DNA of 64,000 nucleotides from Planococcus sp. MER TA 32b (GCA_023715185.1 JAMCAN010000001.1:1054001-1118000); one strand, 5' to 3'; positions 34,477 to 45,371 are shown, numbered from the stretch's first letter. Notes: generated by a model from the letters alone, not told the origin. Program-made: numbers and translations.

Positions 34477-35937
34477 ATGAATAGCAGGGAGTTACTCGAA
34501 AATATTCCTTATAAACTGCTTTCAGGCGAGCTGCCTGAAAAAATTGAACACATTACAATGGATTCCAGGGACGCTGTGCCTGGATCTCTGTTCGTATGCA
34601 TTGAAGGTTATACAGTCGATGGGCACGATTTTGCGGAACAAGCGACTAAATGCGGCGCTACTCTCATTCTTTCCGAAAAACCAGTTGAGGTTGAGGGGCC
34701 CGCGGTGCTGATAGTGGAGGACACGGTGCGGGCGCTGGGACAATTGGCTTCAAAGTTTTATGATTATCCTTCCAAAGATATTCAGATGATCGGAGTCACC
34801 GGAACAAACGGGAAAACGAGTGTTGCCGGCATGCTCCATTCAATGCTGATGAAGTTGGGTGAGAAATCGGCTTTGACCGGGACGATCGGCTTCAATCTTA
34901 ATGGTGAAATGCACCCTTCCGCCAATACGACCAGCGACGCCTTAACGACGCAGAAAATGATAGCCAAAGCAAAAGAATCGGGCTGTTCACATATGACAAT
35001 GGAAGTTTCTTCACATGGGCTGGTTCTTGGCAGGCTCGCAGGAGTCGAATTCAATACCGCCATTTTCACCAATCTTACACATGATCATCTTGATTTCCAT
35101 GGAACAATGGAAGAATACGGCCATGCAAAAGGATTGCTGTTCGCCCAATTGGGTCAGGACCTCCGTGAAAAGAAAAGGGCAGTATTGAATGCTGATGATC
35201 CTTGGTCTGAGCAATTTGCAAAAATGACTTCTCATCCTATTTTCACATATGGCCTGGAAAAAGATGCACAGTTCAAAGCCGATGAAATTTACATGGACCA
35301 AACCGGAACGTCTTTCCGATTGGATTGTCCGGAAGGTGGATTTCAGGTGACCATGAAATTGCTTGGCCACTTTAATGTGTCCAATGCACTGGCGGCCATA
35401 ACTGCTCTATACGCGGAAGGCTTCAAGCTGAACGATATATTGGAGGCGCTGGCGGCGATCGACCCAGTCGAGGGACGTATGCAGAAAGTGGCGATTGAAG
35501 CACCCGTAACCGTCTATGTGGATTATGCCCATACACCTGATGCCATTGAAAAAGCACTGGCTGCCGTGACAGGATTCAAGAAAAATAAAATCATTTTCCT
35601 TGTCGGGACCGGCGGCAACCGGGACAAATCGAAAAGGCCGAATATGGCCAGAAAAGCATCAGTTGCGGATTATGTCGTTTTAACTACTGACGATCCGCGG
35701 GATGAAGCATATGACAGCATCCTGAAAGATTTGGAAACTGGCATGGCCCATCCGAATTATGCCTGCATCGGGGACCGCGAAGAAGCGGTGAAACATGCGA
35801 TTCAGCAGTCGGAACCCGGAGATATCATTATTCTTGCCGGAAAAGGCCACGAGGATTATCAAATTATCGGTGCCACGAAATACCCCCATAGCGATAAAGA
35901 AATCGCAAAACAGGAAGCGTTGAAAAAATATAGCTGA
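34477..35937 (+). CDS. murE: UDP-MurNAc-tripeptide synthetase MurE
   Basis: 486-residue ligase adding the third amino acid to UDP-MurNAc-L-Ala-D-Glu in peptidoglycan synthesis. The P-loop is GVTGTNGKTSVAGM, the carbamylated-lysine region is EEYGHAKGLLFAQLG, and AGKGHEDYQ ends the C-terminal domain. The residue-selecting motif reads DDPR (VLTTDDPRDEAYD). DNPR is the usual meso-diaminopimelate motif, while L-lysine enzymes such as that of Staphylococcus have DNPA. The gene lies outside a dcw cluster and directly before prfC, the arrangement known for the L-lysine-adding MurE of S. aureus. The added residue therefore remains undecided. Confidence 0.93.
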   Translation: MNSRELLENIPYKLLSGELPEKIEHITMDSRDAVPGSLFVCIEGYTVDGHDFAEQATKCGATLILSEKPVEVEGPAVLIVEDTVRALGQLASKFYDYPSKDIQMIGVTGTNGKTSVAGMLHSMLMKLGEKSALTGTIGFNLNGEMHPSANTTSDALTTQKMIAKAKESGCSHMTMEVSSHGLVLGRLAGVEFNTAIFTNLTHDHLDFHGTMEEYGHAKGLLFAQLGQDLREKKRAVLNADDPWSEQFAKMTSHPIFTYGLEKDAQFKADEIYMDQTGTSFRLDCPEGGFQVTMKLLGHFNVSNALAAITALYAEGFKLNDILEALAAIDPVEGRMQKVAIEAPVTVYVDYAHTPDAIEKALAAVTGFKKNKIIFLVGTGGNRDKSKRPNMARKASVADYVVLTTDDPRDEAYDSILKDLETGMAHPNYACIGDREEAVKHAIQQSEPGDIIILAGKGHEDYQIIGATKYPHSDKEIAKQEALKKYS

Positions 35938-35938
35938 A

Positions 35939-35966
35939 AAGAGGCCCAAAGCGGCTTCTTTTTTTG
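35939..35966 (+). terminator. Terminator of murE
   Basis: AGAGGCC / GGCTTCT hairpin (one G-T pair) with a CAAAGC loop and TTTTTTT. Confidence 0.75.
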
Positions 35967-36043
35967 TGGTGCAGGTCATTTTTTCTTGTTTTTTCACATT
36001 TCCTTCTCTAATATGAAGAGAGTAGATTAAAGGAGCGTAAAAC

Positions 36044-37612
<1,569 letters not shown>

Positions 37613-37661
37613 GAAGGATTGTTGCCGCATCGGAACAATCCATCTGATTGAAGGGAATTTT

Positions 37662-37690
37662 AAAACCTGCCTTTTGGCGGGTTTTTTTTG
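37662..37690 (+). terminator. Terminator of prfC
   Basis: AAAACCTGCC / GGCGGGTTTT stem with TTTT loop and eight T. A second hairpin (GGATTGTTGCC / GGAACAATCC, about 37616-37641) precedes it right after the stop codon. Confidence 0.9.
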
Positions 37691-37754
37691 TGAATTAAAT
37701 AGGGCTGTTCTGTTCACATTCAGCAAAATTGGAATTCATTTCAAAGGTTTAAGT

Positions 37755-37783
37755 TTGCGGTGGCAGACAGTTTTTCTTATGAT
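37755..37783 (+). promoter_or_regulatory. Promoter of the RND efflux gene
   Basis: TTGCGG (37755-37760), a 17-base spacer and TATGAT (37778-37783). Confidence 0.6.
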
Positions 37784-37816
37784 AAAAGAACGAAGTAACA
37801 GAGAGGGATTGACACG

Positions 37817-40800
37817 ATGAAACTAAGTGATTTTTCGATAAGAAGACCGGTTTTGACTGCTGTTACCATGCTATTGGTCATTATTTTGGGAGCAGTGTCA
37901 TTTTTCAGGATTCCGGTGACCTTGATACCTGAATTGAATCCGCCTATAGGGGTGGTAGTAACCAGCTACAGCGGGGCAAGCCCGACAGAAGTGAATGAGA
38001 AAGTGACTAAGCCTTTGGAGGCGAACCTTTCAACATTGCCTGGCATCGAATCGATCCAGTCGACTTCTCAGGAAGGATCGAATTTCATTTTGCTTGAATT
38101 CGACTGGTCCACTGAAATTGACGATGTGCAAAGCGATATCCTCCAGCGAATCGACCAGACTTTCCTGCCTGAAGACGCCGGAACACCACAGTTCCTGAAA
38201 TTCGATCCTTCACAATTCCCGATTTTGCAATTATCTTTGCGCGCGACTGAGTCGGATGTTGATATTAGAATCCTTGCGGAGGAACTGGAAACCGAATTGC
38301 TGCAGACTGAAGGTGTAGCGAACGTAAACATTTCAGGAACTTTAATAGAGGATATTTTAATTTCTCTCGACCAGGAATTATTGGAAGAGAACGGGCTGCA
38401 GCAATCGGATATTGTCCAGGTTATCCAAGGCAATAATGTTTCAATGCCCGGGGAACCCATTGAGAGCGAGGATGGCCGTAATTTAACGACACGGATCATC
38501 AGCACATTGACGAGCCCGGAAGAAATCGCGGACCTCATCGTTACGGTGGATCCGCTTGATGGCGAGAACCTGACGATTGGCGATGTAGCGGATGTTTCAC
38601 TGACTGAACGGGATCGCAACAGTGAAACGCGTGCCAACCAGGAACCGGCTGTCCTTTTGGCAGCCCTGCAGGAATCCGGTGCGAACACTGCGGACGTTTC
38701 AACTGCATTCAAGGAACGCCTGGACGAACTGCTTGAAGAAGAACGCTTCAGCGCTGTCGAAGCTGATATTCTCTTTGACCAGGGAGATTATGTGAAACTG
38801 GCAGTTGGGAATATTGGGCAAACATTAATATTCGGTGGCATATTCGCGATGCTCGTGCTGTTCTTCTTCCTGCGTGGGATTAAAAGCCCGGTCATCATAG
38901 GTATCGCAATTCCTTATTCCGTCATTGTTACATTTGTTTTGATGTACTTTGCTGACTTTGCCTTAAATATTATGACACTCGGCGCTTTAGCCCTGGGGAT
39001 AGGCATGCTCGTGGATAATGCCATCGTTGTAATCGAAAATATTGAGCGGCATTTAGCGATGGGCAAACCTTCGAAGAAAGCGGCTTCGGATGGTGCAAGG
39101 GAAGTGGCTGGCGCCATCACGGCTTCAACATTGACGACGGTAGCAGTTTTTGTTCCGGTGATCTTTATCTCTGGGCTGATTGGCGAAATCTTCTTCGAGT
39201 TTGCATTGACGATTTCATTCAGTCTTTTTGCCTCTTTGGCTGTCGCACTGACAGTCATTCCGATGCTTGCTTCACGAATGCTTAAAAAACCGAAAGGCAA
39301 TGTTGAAGCGAGAAAGCGGAGGTCCAAAGGGCTCAAGAACTTTGAACGCTCCATCAAATGGGCACTGCGCCATCGGATAGTTGTTTTATTGGTTACATTA
39401 GTGTTTTTGGTAATTGGCGCTTTTGGCGTTTCACAGGTCGGCACTGAATTTTTACCGGCTACAGATGAAGGGTTCGTCAGTGTCTCAGTTGAGCTTGAAA
39501 ATGGCTCATCCCGCACAGCCACTGATGAAGTGGTCACTATGATTGAAGAAGAGCTTGAAGCGGAAGAAGATGTGGAAGTTTATGTGAGCCTTGTCGGAAC
39601 GACACAGCAAGGTCAGGCGCAGGGCTCTTCGGAGGCTAATGAAGCTGAGATTTATATCAAGCTGATTTCTCTTGATGACCGTGAACGATCTGTTTTTGAA
39701 TTCGTTGATGATGTCCAGCCGCGAATTCTTGAAAAAGTGGGAGACCGCGCTGAAGTAGGATTTAATCTGCAAACAGCTGCAGGTTCAACTCCGAATACAT
39801 TATCGTTCACGGTTACGGATACCGACCCAGCCAGACTTGATGATGCTGTAGAAAGAATCAGCGACTCACTGAACGGTTTGGATTCCGTTACTGAACTGAC
39901 AAATGACCTTGATGAAACAATCGATGAAATCCAGATGACAATTGACCGTGAGGCTGCCACTGAATATGGCATGGCTCCGGCGCAGATTGCACAGGCAGTG
40001 AATAACATCACCCGTGGGGTACAGGCTACCCAATTGATAAATGAACAGGATGAAGTTTATGCCGTGTTTGTGGAAATCGAAGAAGAAGACCGGGACAGTT
40101 ATGAAAAACTGCAGGAACTGAGTCTCCGGACCCCTTCAGGAACTTTCGTGGAATTGCAGGAGCTTGCTGAAATTGAAATAGCGCAGGGACCGGTCAGCAT
40201 TCAACGTGTCGATCAGGCGGGAAGTGTGTCGTTCACATTGCAGCACCAGTCGGATGTCACTATGGGTGATATGTCTGATGACGTGGATGCAGCGCTTGAA
40301 GATCTGAATCTCGACGACGGAACCGTGATAACCTTCGGAGGGGACAGGGAACTGTTCGATAATGCCATCAATGATATGATCATGGCTGTGCTACTGGCTG
40401 TTGTTCTTGTCTATATGGTCATGGCGGCTCAATTTGAATCGTTTAAATATCCATTCGTTATCATGTTCACTGTGCCGCTGATGGTTATTGGTGTGGCAAT
40501 CGCTTTGTTTGTTACGCAGACACCGATCAGCATAACCGCAGTCATCGGTATTCTGGTACTGGTGGGGATTGTCGTGAATAACGGGATCGTTCTCGTGGAT
40601 TATATTAATAAACGGAAAGAAACTGGAATGGAATCCTATGATGCAATCATCACATCAGTGCGAGACAGAATGCGTCCTATTCTGATGACTGCATTGACTA
40701 CAATTCTTGGGCTTGCACCGCTTGCCGTTGGAATCGGAGAAGGAACGGAAATCAACCAGCCGATGGGGATTGCTGTAATTGGGGGGTTAATCAGTTCCAC

Positions 40801-40876
40801 ATTCCTTACTCTTTATGTAGTGCCGATTGTATACAGTCTCTTTGATAAGGAAACAAGATTGATGAATAAAAAGTAA
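37817..40876 (+). CDS. RND-family efflux permease (SwrC/YerP-like)
   Basis: 1019-residue proton-driven exporter of the HAE-RND class. The first helix (LTAVTMLLVIILGAVSFF) is followed by an extracellular porter domain, six helices from about residue 335, a second porter domain (about 550-855) and five final helices. The relay helix reads LGIGMLVDNAIVVIENIE, the D-N variant of the D-D pair of AcrB. No membrane-fusion protein or outer channel gene is adjacent, consistent with Gram-positive SwrC-type pumps. SwrC exports surfactin and other amphiphiles in B. subtilis; the substrate here is unknown. It is monocistronic, with its own promoter and terminator. Confidence 0.94.
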   Translation: MKLSDFSIRRPVLTAVTMLLVIILGAVSFFRIPVTLIPELNPPIGVVVTSYSGASPTEVNEKVTKPLEANLSTLPGIESIQSTSQEGSNFILLEFDWSTEIDDVQSDILQRIDQTFLPEDAGTPQFLKFDPSQFPILQLSLRATESDVDIRILAEELETELLQTEGVANVNISGTLIEDILISLDQELLEENGLQQSDIVQVIQGNNVSMPGEPIESEDGRNLTTRIISTLTSPEEIADLIVTVDPLDGENLTIGDVADVSLTERDRNSETRANQEPAVLLAALQESGANTADVSTAFKERLDELLEEERFSAVEADILFDQGDYVKLAVGNIGQTLIFGGIFAMLVLFFFLRGIKSPVIIGIAIPYSVIVTFVLMYFADFALNIMTLGALALGIGMLVDNAIVVIENIERHLAMGKPSKKAASDGAREVAGAITASTLTTVAVFVPVIFISGLIGEIFFEFALTISFSLFASLAVALTVIPMLASRMLKKPKGNVEARKRRSKGLKNFERSIKWALRHRIVVLLVTLVFLVIGAFGVSQVGTEFLPATDEGFVSVSVELENGSSRTATDEVVTMIEEELEAEEDVEVYVSLVGTTQQGQAQGSSEANEAEIYIKLISLDDRERSVFEFVDDVQPRILEKVGDRAEVGFNLQTAAGSTPNTLSFTVTDTDPARLDDAVERISDSLNGLDSVTELTNDLDETIDEIQMTIDREAATEYGMAPAQIAQAVNNITRGVQATQLINEQDEVYAVFVEIEEEDRDSYEKLQELSLRTPSGTFVELQELAEIEIAQGPVSIQRVDQAGSVSFTLQHQSDVTMGDMSDDVDAALEDLNLDDGTVITFGGDRELFDNAINDMIMAVLLAVVLVYMVMAAQFESFKYPFVIMFTVPLMVIGVAIALFVTQTPISITAVIGILVLVGIVVNNGIVLVDYINKRKETGMESYDAIITSVRDRMRPILMTALTTILGLAPLAVGIGEGTEINQPMGIAVIGGLISSTFLTLYVVPIVYSLFDKETRLMNKK

Positions 40877-40907
40877 GCCGAAGGGAATTCGGCTGAATCT
40901 TTGCCAT

Positions 40908-40961
40908 AAAGTCAGCCCAGTGATGCAGGAGCAGAGTCTCCTGCGAGCGGCTGGCTTTTTA
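40908..40961 (+). terminator. Terminator of the RND efflux gene
   Basis: Outer stem AAAGTCAGCC / GGCTGGCTTT encloses an inner hairpin GCAGGAG / CTCCTGC, then TTTTATTTTC. Confidence 0.8.
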
Positions 40962-41078
40962 TTTTCATACATTTTATTGGAATATTTAGTATAATTGGAT
41001 AGGAAGAGGTAAATGAACTTTACATGCTGAACAAGAAGTCTCATTTATATGAAGGAGAATCTACTAGGGGGAATTGAA

Positions 41079-42164
41079 TTGACAGAAGCAGTATTTACAG
41101 GATTTCCTGGTTTTATAGCAAGCCAGCTTATCCGTACTTCCATCGGGCAGGAGCCAGGGCTTGGGGTTTCCGCGATTGTGTTGCCCTCAGAGCGCGTCAA
41201 GGCGGAAAAAGAAGCTGCCCGAATTCAAGAAGAGACAGGCTGCAGACCGCTGCGCATCATTGAAGGCGATATAACCAAGCAAGGGCTGGGGCTTAAACAG
41301 GAAGATCTTGCCTGCTTGGCAGATAAAAAAATCATCTTTTGGCATCTTGCCGCTATCTATGATTTGGCAGTGCCGCGTGATCTGGCGTGGAAAGTGAATG
41401 TCGAAGGAACGAAATTTGTAAATGAGTTTGTATCCGGGCTTTTGGATCTGGAAAGATATATGTACTTCAGCACTGCTTATGTGGCGGGTAAACGTGAAGG
41501 AGTGCTCCGGGAAGATGAACTGATCCGCCCGGAAGAATTCAAGAATTTCTATGAGGAAACGAAGTTTGAAGCGGAAGTGCTTGTCGAAGAAATGAAAAAA
41601 AATTATCCGGTCACCATCATCCGACCCGGAATAGTGCGCGGCCACTCAAAAACAGGAGAAACCATCAAATTCGATGGGCCCTACTTTTTCCTGAATATGA
41701 TTGATCGGATCCGCAAAATGCCGATCATACCTTATGTAGGGAGATCATCTTCCTATATCAATGTAGTTCCAATCGATTACATACTTGAAGCGTCTGTTTA
41801 TTTGAGTAAACTGCCAGCATCAGAAGGTGAAACGGTCCATTTGACAGATCCCGATCCGCATCCGGTGGAAGAGGTCTACCGTTCTATGGTAGTTCATCTG
41901 ACAGGCAAAACGCCTAAAGGGCGCTTGCCTAAAAAGATGGCTGTCATCGGCTTGAAAACCAGGCCTGTCAGAAAAATGCTCGGGGTTGAAATGGAGACCT
42001 TGGATTATATGGATTGGCCAGCCTCTTTTGACACATCTAAAGCCGGGCAGCTCCTGAAAGGAAGCGGCATCCGATGTGCGGATTTTCTGGAGACCATGCC
42101 TGAAATGATCGCATTTTATGAGTTGCATAAAAATGACAAAAAATTTCATATTCCTATCCAATAG
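41079..42164 (+). CDS. Extended SDR-family NAD(P)-dependent oxidoreductase
   Basis: 361-residue short-chain dehydrogenase of the extended type, related to thioester-reductase/male-sterility domains. The nucleotide-binding loop is FTGFPGFIASQLIR, and HLAAIYDLAVP follows strand 4. The catalytic triad is S in YFSTAYVAG and Y-x3-K in FYEETKFEAE. IIRPGIVRG closes the fold. Substrate unknown. I prefer a TTG start at 41079: AGGGGG lies seven bases upstream, and the Rossmann strand begins four residues later. The ATG at 41049 has no ribosome site. It is followed by the manganese riboswitch. Confidence 0.8.
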   Translation: MTEAVFTGFPGFIASQLIRTSIGQEPGLGVSAIVLPSERVKAEKEAARIQEETGCRPLRIIEGDITKQGLGLKQEDLACLADKKIIFWHLAAIYDLAVPRDLAWKVNVEGTKFVNEFVSGLLDLERYMYFSTAYVAGKREGVLREDELIRPEEFKNFYEETKFEAEVLVEEMKKNYPVTIIRPGIVRGHSKTGETIKFDGPYFFLNMIDRIRKMPIIPYVGRSSSYINVVPIDYILEASVYLSKLPASEGETVHLTDPDPHPVEEVYRSMVVHLTGKTPKGRLPKKMAVIGLKTRPVRKMLGVEMETLDYMDWPASFDTSKAGQLLKGSGIRCADFLETMPEMIAFYELHKNDKKFHIPIQ

Positions 42165-42227
42165 CATATTTACATTCGAAAAAATGGTGCTATACTCAAA
42201 ATACAACTAAATTACTTTGACATATGT

Positions 42228-42356
42228 CAAAGGGGAGTAGCTGTAGGGAAACCTATTTCACAGTCGTCAGTACATGGTTAGCAGCCATCGGTTGTGATAG
42301 CAATTTTGATTGCTTAGCGAGACCTTTGCCTTTTATTAGGTGAGGGTCTTTTTTGC
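42228..42356 (+). promoter_or_regulatory. yybP-ykoY manganese riboswitch upstream of terC
   Basis: The hallmark sequences of the Mn2+-sensing yybP-ykoY aptamer are in order: AAAGGGGAGTAGC, TTTCACAGTCGTCAGTAC and GCGAGACCTTTGCC. The closing P1 helix is CAAAGG (42228-42233) with CCTTTG (42323-42328). The 3' strand of P1 can instead pair within AGACCTTTGCC...GGTGAGGGTCT followed by TTTTTT (42320-42356), a terminator. Mn2+ binding would stabilise P1, block the terminator and switch on terC. Confidence 0.92.
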
Positions 42357-42380
42357 TGGCAAAAAACAGGAGGAAGAAAG

Positions 42381-43154
42381 ATGGATAGTGCAATATTATT
42401 GGAGTATGCCTGGGTCCTGCTGGTCCTGATCGGCCTGGAAGGTTTACTTGCTGCGGATAACGCAGTGGTAATGGCGGTAATGGTAAAACATCTGCCGAAA
42501 GCTCAGCAAAAGAAAGCTTTATTCTATGGATTGGCGGGAGCGTTTGTTTTCCGTTTCGCTGCTCTGTTCATGATCACGCTATTGGTGAATATCTGGCAAA
42601 TCCAAGCATTGGGAGCCGCCTATTTATTGTTTATATCATTCAAACATATCTACGATCAGCGAAAAGGGCAGGAACACTCTATTGAACCGGAGGCATCAAA
42701 AGGTTCAGGCTTCTGGATGACAGTGCTGAAAATCGAATTGGCCGACATCGCGTTCGCCATCGATTCGATGCTTGCCGCGGTAGCGCTGGCAGTAACTTTG
42801 CCGCATTTGAATGTATTTGGACTTGAGGACATCGGGGGCATCAACTCTGGACAATTTATTGTTATGCTTGCGGGTGGTTTGATCGGGGTTATCATCATGC
42901 GTTTTGCCGCGCATAAATTTGTTCAGCTGCTGGAGAAATTCCCGCAACTGGAAACAGCTGCTTTTGTGGTAGTGGGCTGGGTCGGCGTGAAGTTGCTCGT
43001 GATGACTTTGTCACACGAAAAGCTTGGCGTATTGCCGCATGATTTCCCGCATTCAACTCCATGGACAATTACATTCTGGATCGTACTGGTCGGAATTGTA
43101 GCAGTCGGAGCACTTGTTGGTTTGAAAAAGAATAAAGAAATTGAAAATCAATAA
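42381..43154 (+). CDS. TerC-family membrane protein, probable Mn2+ exporter (YkoY/MeeY-like)
   Basis: 257 residues with about seven membrane helices. The TerC motif with conserved acidic residues is LEGLLAADNAVVMAVMVKHLP near the start, and the second half repeats it as ELADIAFAIDSMLAAVA. The C terminus is basic. TerC proteins behind yybP-ykoY riboswitches export manganese and supply it to exoenzymes in B. subtilis (MeeF/MeeY). Regulation by the adjacent riboswitch supports this strongly. ATG follows ACAGGAGG. Confidence 0.93.
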   Translation: MDSAILLEYAWVLLVLIGLEGLLAADNAVVMAVMVKHLPKAQQKKALFYGLAGAFVFRFAALFMITLLVNIWQIQALGAAYLLFISFKHIYDQRKGQEHSIEPEASKGSGFWMTVLKIELADIAFAIDSMLAAVALAVTLPHLNVFGLEDIGGINSGQFIVMLAGGLIGVIIMRFAAHKFVQLLEKFPQLETAAFVVVGWVGVKLLVMTLSHEKLGVLPHDFPHSTPWTITFWIVLVGIVAVGALVGLKKNKEIENQ

Positions 43155-43160
43155 TTTTTT

Positions 43161-43192
43161 TGGAGCATCTTCGAGAGAAGATGCTCTTTCTG
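43161..43192 (+). terminator. Terminator of terC
   Basis: GGAGCATCTTC / GAAGATGCTC around GAGA, then TTTCTG; a short T tract. Confidence 0.8.
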
Positions 43193-43234
43193 TGCTTTTG
43201 ATAAATTTAAGGGAAAGTGATTCTTTTCAGTTTA

Positions 43235-43264
43235 GACCCTCATAATGAGGGGGAAGCTGTCGAA
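43235..43264 (+). promoter_or_regulatory. Candidate SigI-dependent autoregulatory promoter of sigI
   Basis: GACCCTC (43235-43241) and CGAA (43261-43264) resemble the ACCCCC / CGAA elements reported for SigI promoters, and the site lies upstream of sigI. The -35 part is embedded in a perfect 15-base palindrome, CCCTCATAATGAGGG (43237-43251), which could be an operator. The spacer is 19 bases by my count, which may be longer than usual. Confidence 0.4.
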
Positions 43265-43360
43265 TTAATATTACAGAAGGAAGAATTGCTCAATCTTTTC
43301 ATTTTTTCCAATTCTCGTTACAATTAATATCAATGAGAAAAAATGAAAGAGGTGACCCGG

Positions 43361-44110
43361 ATGCTGCTGTCAGTATTGGCTGGATATTTCGGCCGCGGTG
43401 AAAAAGACAATGCCGAATTGTTGGCAGTACAGGCTCAAAATGGAGATGCACAAGCAATGGAGAGCTTGCTGGTATCCTATTCACCATTTATGAAAAAAAC
43501 TGCTGGCCAGGTATGCAAGCGGTTCATCAATGATCATGATGAAGAATATACAATCGCCCTTTCGGCTTTTCATGAGGCGGTCAACAGTTTCAATCAGGAG
43601 AAGAACGCTTCATTTTTGACCTTTGCACATATGGTCATCCGAAGAAGAGTTATTGATTTCATCCGTAAAGAGGCTGGCAGAAAAGATTTTGCCCATGATT
43701 TCCAGGGGTTATCCGGGGCGGATGAAATCAGGAGCGGCATCGATGCGTCAGCTTCGATAAAAGATTATACCGAGCAGCAGCAAGCCGCGGCACGCAGAGA
43801 AGAAATAGCTGAATACGAAAAATTACTTTTCGGATATGGCATGACATTCCAGGATTTGGTGAAAGTATCGCCATCTCATGAAGATGCCAGAGTCACTGCA
43901 ATCCAAATCGCTCAATTGGTTGCTGAAACAGAGGAATATCAGGACTATCTGCAGCAAAAAAAGAAGCTGCCAGTCAAAGAGATAGAGCGGCTGGTGAAGG
44001 TATCGAGAAAAACGATTGAGCGCAATCGGAAATACATAATTGCGGTTGCTTTATTGATGATGAGTGATTTGCATTATTTGAAGGATTACCTGAAGGAGCG
44101 GTTGCGTTGA
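43361..44110 (+). CDS. sigI: RNA polymerase sigma factor SigI
   Basis: 249-residue alternative sigma factor of the heat- and envelope-stress SigI type. Region 2 is visible in ESLLVSYSPFMKKTAGQVCKRF...FNQEKNASFLTFAHMVIRRRVIDFIRKEAGR. The C-terminal region has VKEIERLVKVSRKTIERNRKYIIAVALLM, the helix-turn-helix for the -35 element. ATG 43361 follows AGAGGTGA, while an ATG at 43343 has none. The stop overlaps the rsgI start (TGATG), so factor and anti-factor are co-translated. Confidence 0.93.
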   Translation: MLLSVLAGYFGRGEKDNAELLAVQAQNGDAQAMESLLVSYSPFMKKTAGQVCKRFINDHDEEYTIALSAFHEAVNSFNQEKNASFLTFAHMVIRRRVIDFIRKEAGRKDFAHDFQGLSGADEIRSGIDASASIKDYTEQQQAAARREEIAEYEKLLFGYGMTFQDLVKVSPSHEDARVTAIQIAQLVAETEEYQDYLQQKKKLPVKEIERLVKVSRKTIERNRKYIIAVALLMMSDLHYLKDYLKERLR

Positions 44111-45333
44111 TGAGAATGCAAAAGGGACTGTGTATAGAATTGAATGGTGATTCCTCTGTTTTTCTCGGACAAAATGGGGAATTTGTCCAAGGCAGGCCAG
44201 CGGGGGATATAGCTGTGGGAGAAGAAGGCGTTTTCTATCCGATACAGTATGCTGCAGTAAAAAAGCGAACCTCTAAAAAACCCCTGTGGGCTCCTGTCAC
44301 TGCTGCTTTGGCGGTCGCTGTTTTATTCCTGTCCGTTTTATTGCCAGAGCAGGAGGCATTTGCTTATGTGCAGATCCAGGTGAATCCGGGAGTCGAACTG
44401 GGAATCAATGAAGAATGCGACGTGGTCTCCATCAGGGAGTTAAACGCGGACGGCAGGGAATTGATCGGGGAGCTGGGCGAATGGAAAAATCATCCGCTCA
44501 AAGAAGTGCTTGATGAAGTGATTGTCCTGTCAATGAGTTCCAGTACAGATGAAATCGTGATAACCACTGTCGCTGATGACAAAGATCAGATTGCGGATAA
44601 AGCGGTCGTGAATTCCGTCATGGCAATATCGGCGAAAGCAATGGCGAAAAACGTTACAGTCAAGTTAAAGGAAGCTTCCAAAACGCAATGGAGGACTTCG
44701 GTCGAAAAGAGTGTGCCAGTAGGCCAGCTGATTAGCAATTCACAGGATCTGAAGGATGATGAAGCTGAAGAAAAACCGGTTAAAGAAAAAATTGAGCAAC
44801 CATTGAAAGTGAAGGAAAAGCCGGGCGCTTTCAATAAACCGAATGAAAAAGATTTGAAGCCTGAAGAAAAATCAGGAAATGAAGCAGGAAAACCGGAGGA
44901 TAAAGAAGAAAAAGCCGGACGCAAAGATAATAACCAAGATGAAAATAGCCCTTCCGGCAAAGAAAAAGAAGTTCCAGCGGGACAAGAGAAACGTAAAGAA
45001 ACGCCAGCTGCTGAAAAAGGCAATCCTAATCCGCCTGGACAGGAAAAACGTAAGGAAGCTCCTGGCCAGAACAAAAAAGACGACAGCAACAAAGCTGGCG
45101 CTCCTCCTGATAAAAAAGAAGAAGCCCCTGGCCAGCAAAAAAAGAAAGATAAGGGCGGCCCAGACAAAGGCAAAGTAAAACCTTCAAAAGAAAAGAAGGA
45201 AAGATCAAAGCCGGAAAAATCAGGACCTAAAAACTCAAATGGAAAAGATAATTTGGAACAACCAAGTGAAAAGAGCGATAAACAAAACAACGGCAACAGC
45301 AATAAAAGCAGGGATAAAAATAAAAATGAGTAA
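44110..45333 (+). CDS. rsgI: Membrane anti-sigma factor RsgI
   Basis: 407 residues. The N-terminal cytoplasmic RsgI_N domain (about 1-50: GLCIELNGDSSVFLGQNGEFV) should bind SigI. A single helix (about 58-78, WAPVTAALAVAVLFLSVLL) is followed by the conserved juxtamembrane domain AYVQIQVNPGVELGINEECDVVSI, the site of self- or RasP-dependent processing in this family. From about residue 214 to the end it is low-complexity, rich in Lys, Glu, Pro, Gly and Asn, with imperfect repeats of PGQEKRKE. There is no carbohydrate-binding domain, unlike clostridial RsgI. The tail may contact wall polymers by charge. Confidence 0.92.
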   Translation: MRMQKGLCIELNGDSSVFLGQNGEFVQGRPAGDIAVGEEGVFYPIQYAAVKKRTSKKPLWAPVTAALAVAVLFLSVLLPEQEAFAYVQIQVNPGVELGINEECDVVSIRELNADGRELIGELGEWKNHPLKEVLDEVIVLSMSSSTDEIVITTVADDKDQIADKAVVNSVMAISAKAMAKNVTVKLKEASKTQWRTSVEKSVPVGQLISNSQDLKDDEAEEKPVKEKIEQPLKVKEKPGAFNKPNEKDLKPEEKSGNEAGKPEDKEEKAGRKDNNQDENSPSGKEKEVPAGQEKRKETPAAEKGNPNPPGQEKRKEAPGQNKKDDSNKAGAPPDKKEEAPGQQKKKDKGGPDKGKVKPSKEKKERSKPEKSGPKNSNGKDNLEQPSEKSDKQNNGNSNKSRDKNKNE

Positions 45334-45340
45334 TACAATG

Positions 45341-45371
45341 ACAGCAGAAAATACTTTTCTGCTGTTTTTTA
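45341..45371 (+). terminator. Terminator of sigI-rsgI
   Basis: ACAGCAGAAAA / TTTTCTGCTGT with a TAC loop and TTTTTT. Confidence 0.93.

Noticed and set aside
38068..38712. 214-residue minus-strand ORF inside the RND pump gene
   Set aside because: Antisense shadow of a clearly conserved pump. Ser-rich composition is typical of such shadows.
44586..45338. 250-residue minus-strand ORF rich in Phe, Leu and Ser
   Set aside because: It is the antisense shadow of the Lys/Glu/Pro-rich RsgI tail, which lacks stops in several frames. It has no ribosome site and no motif.
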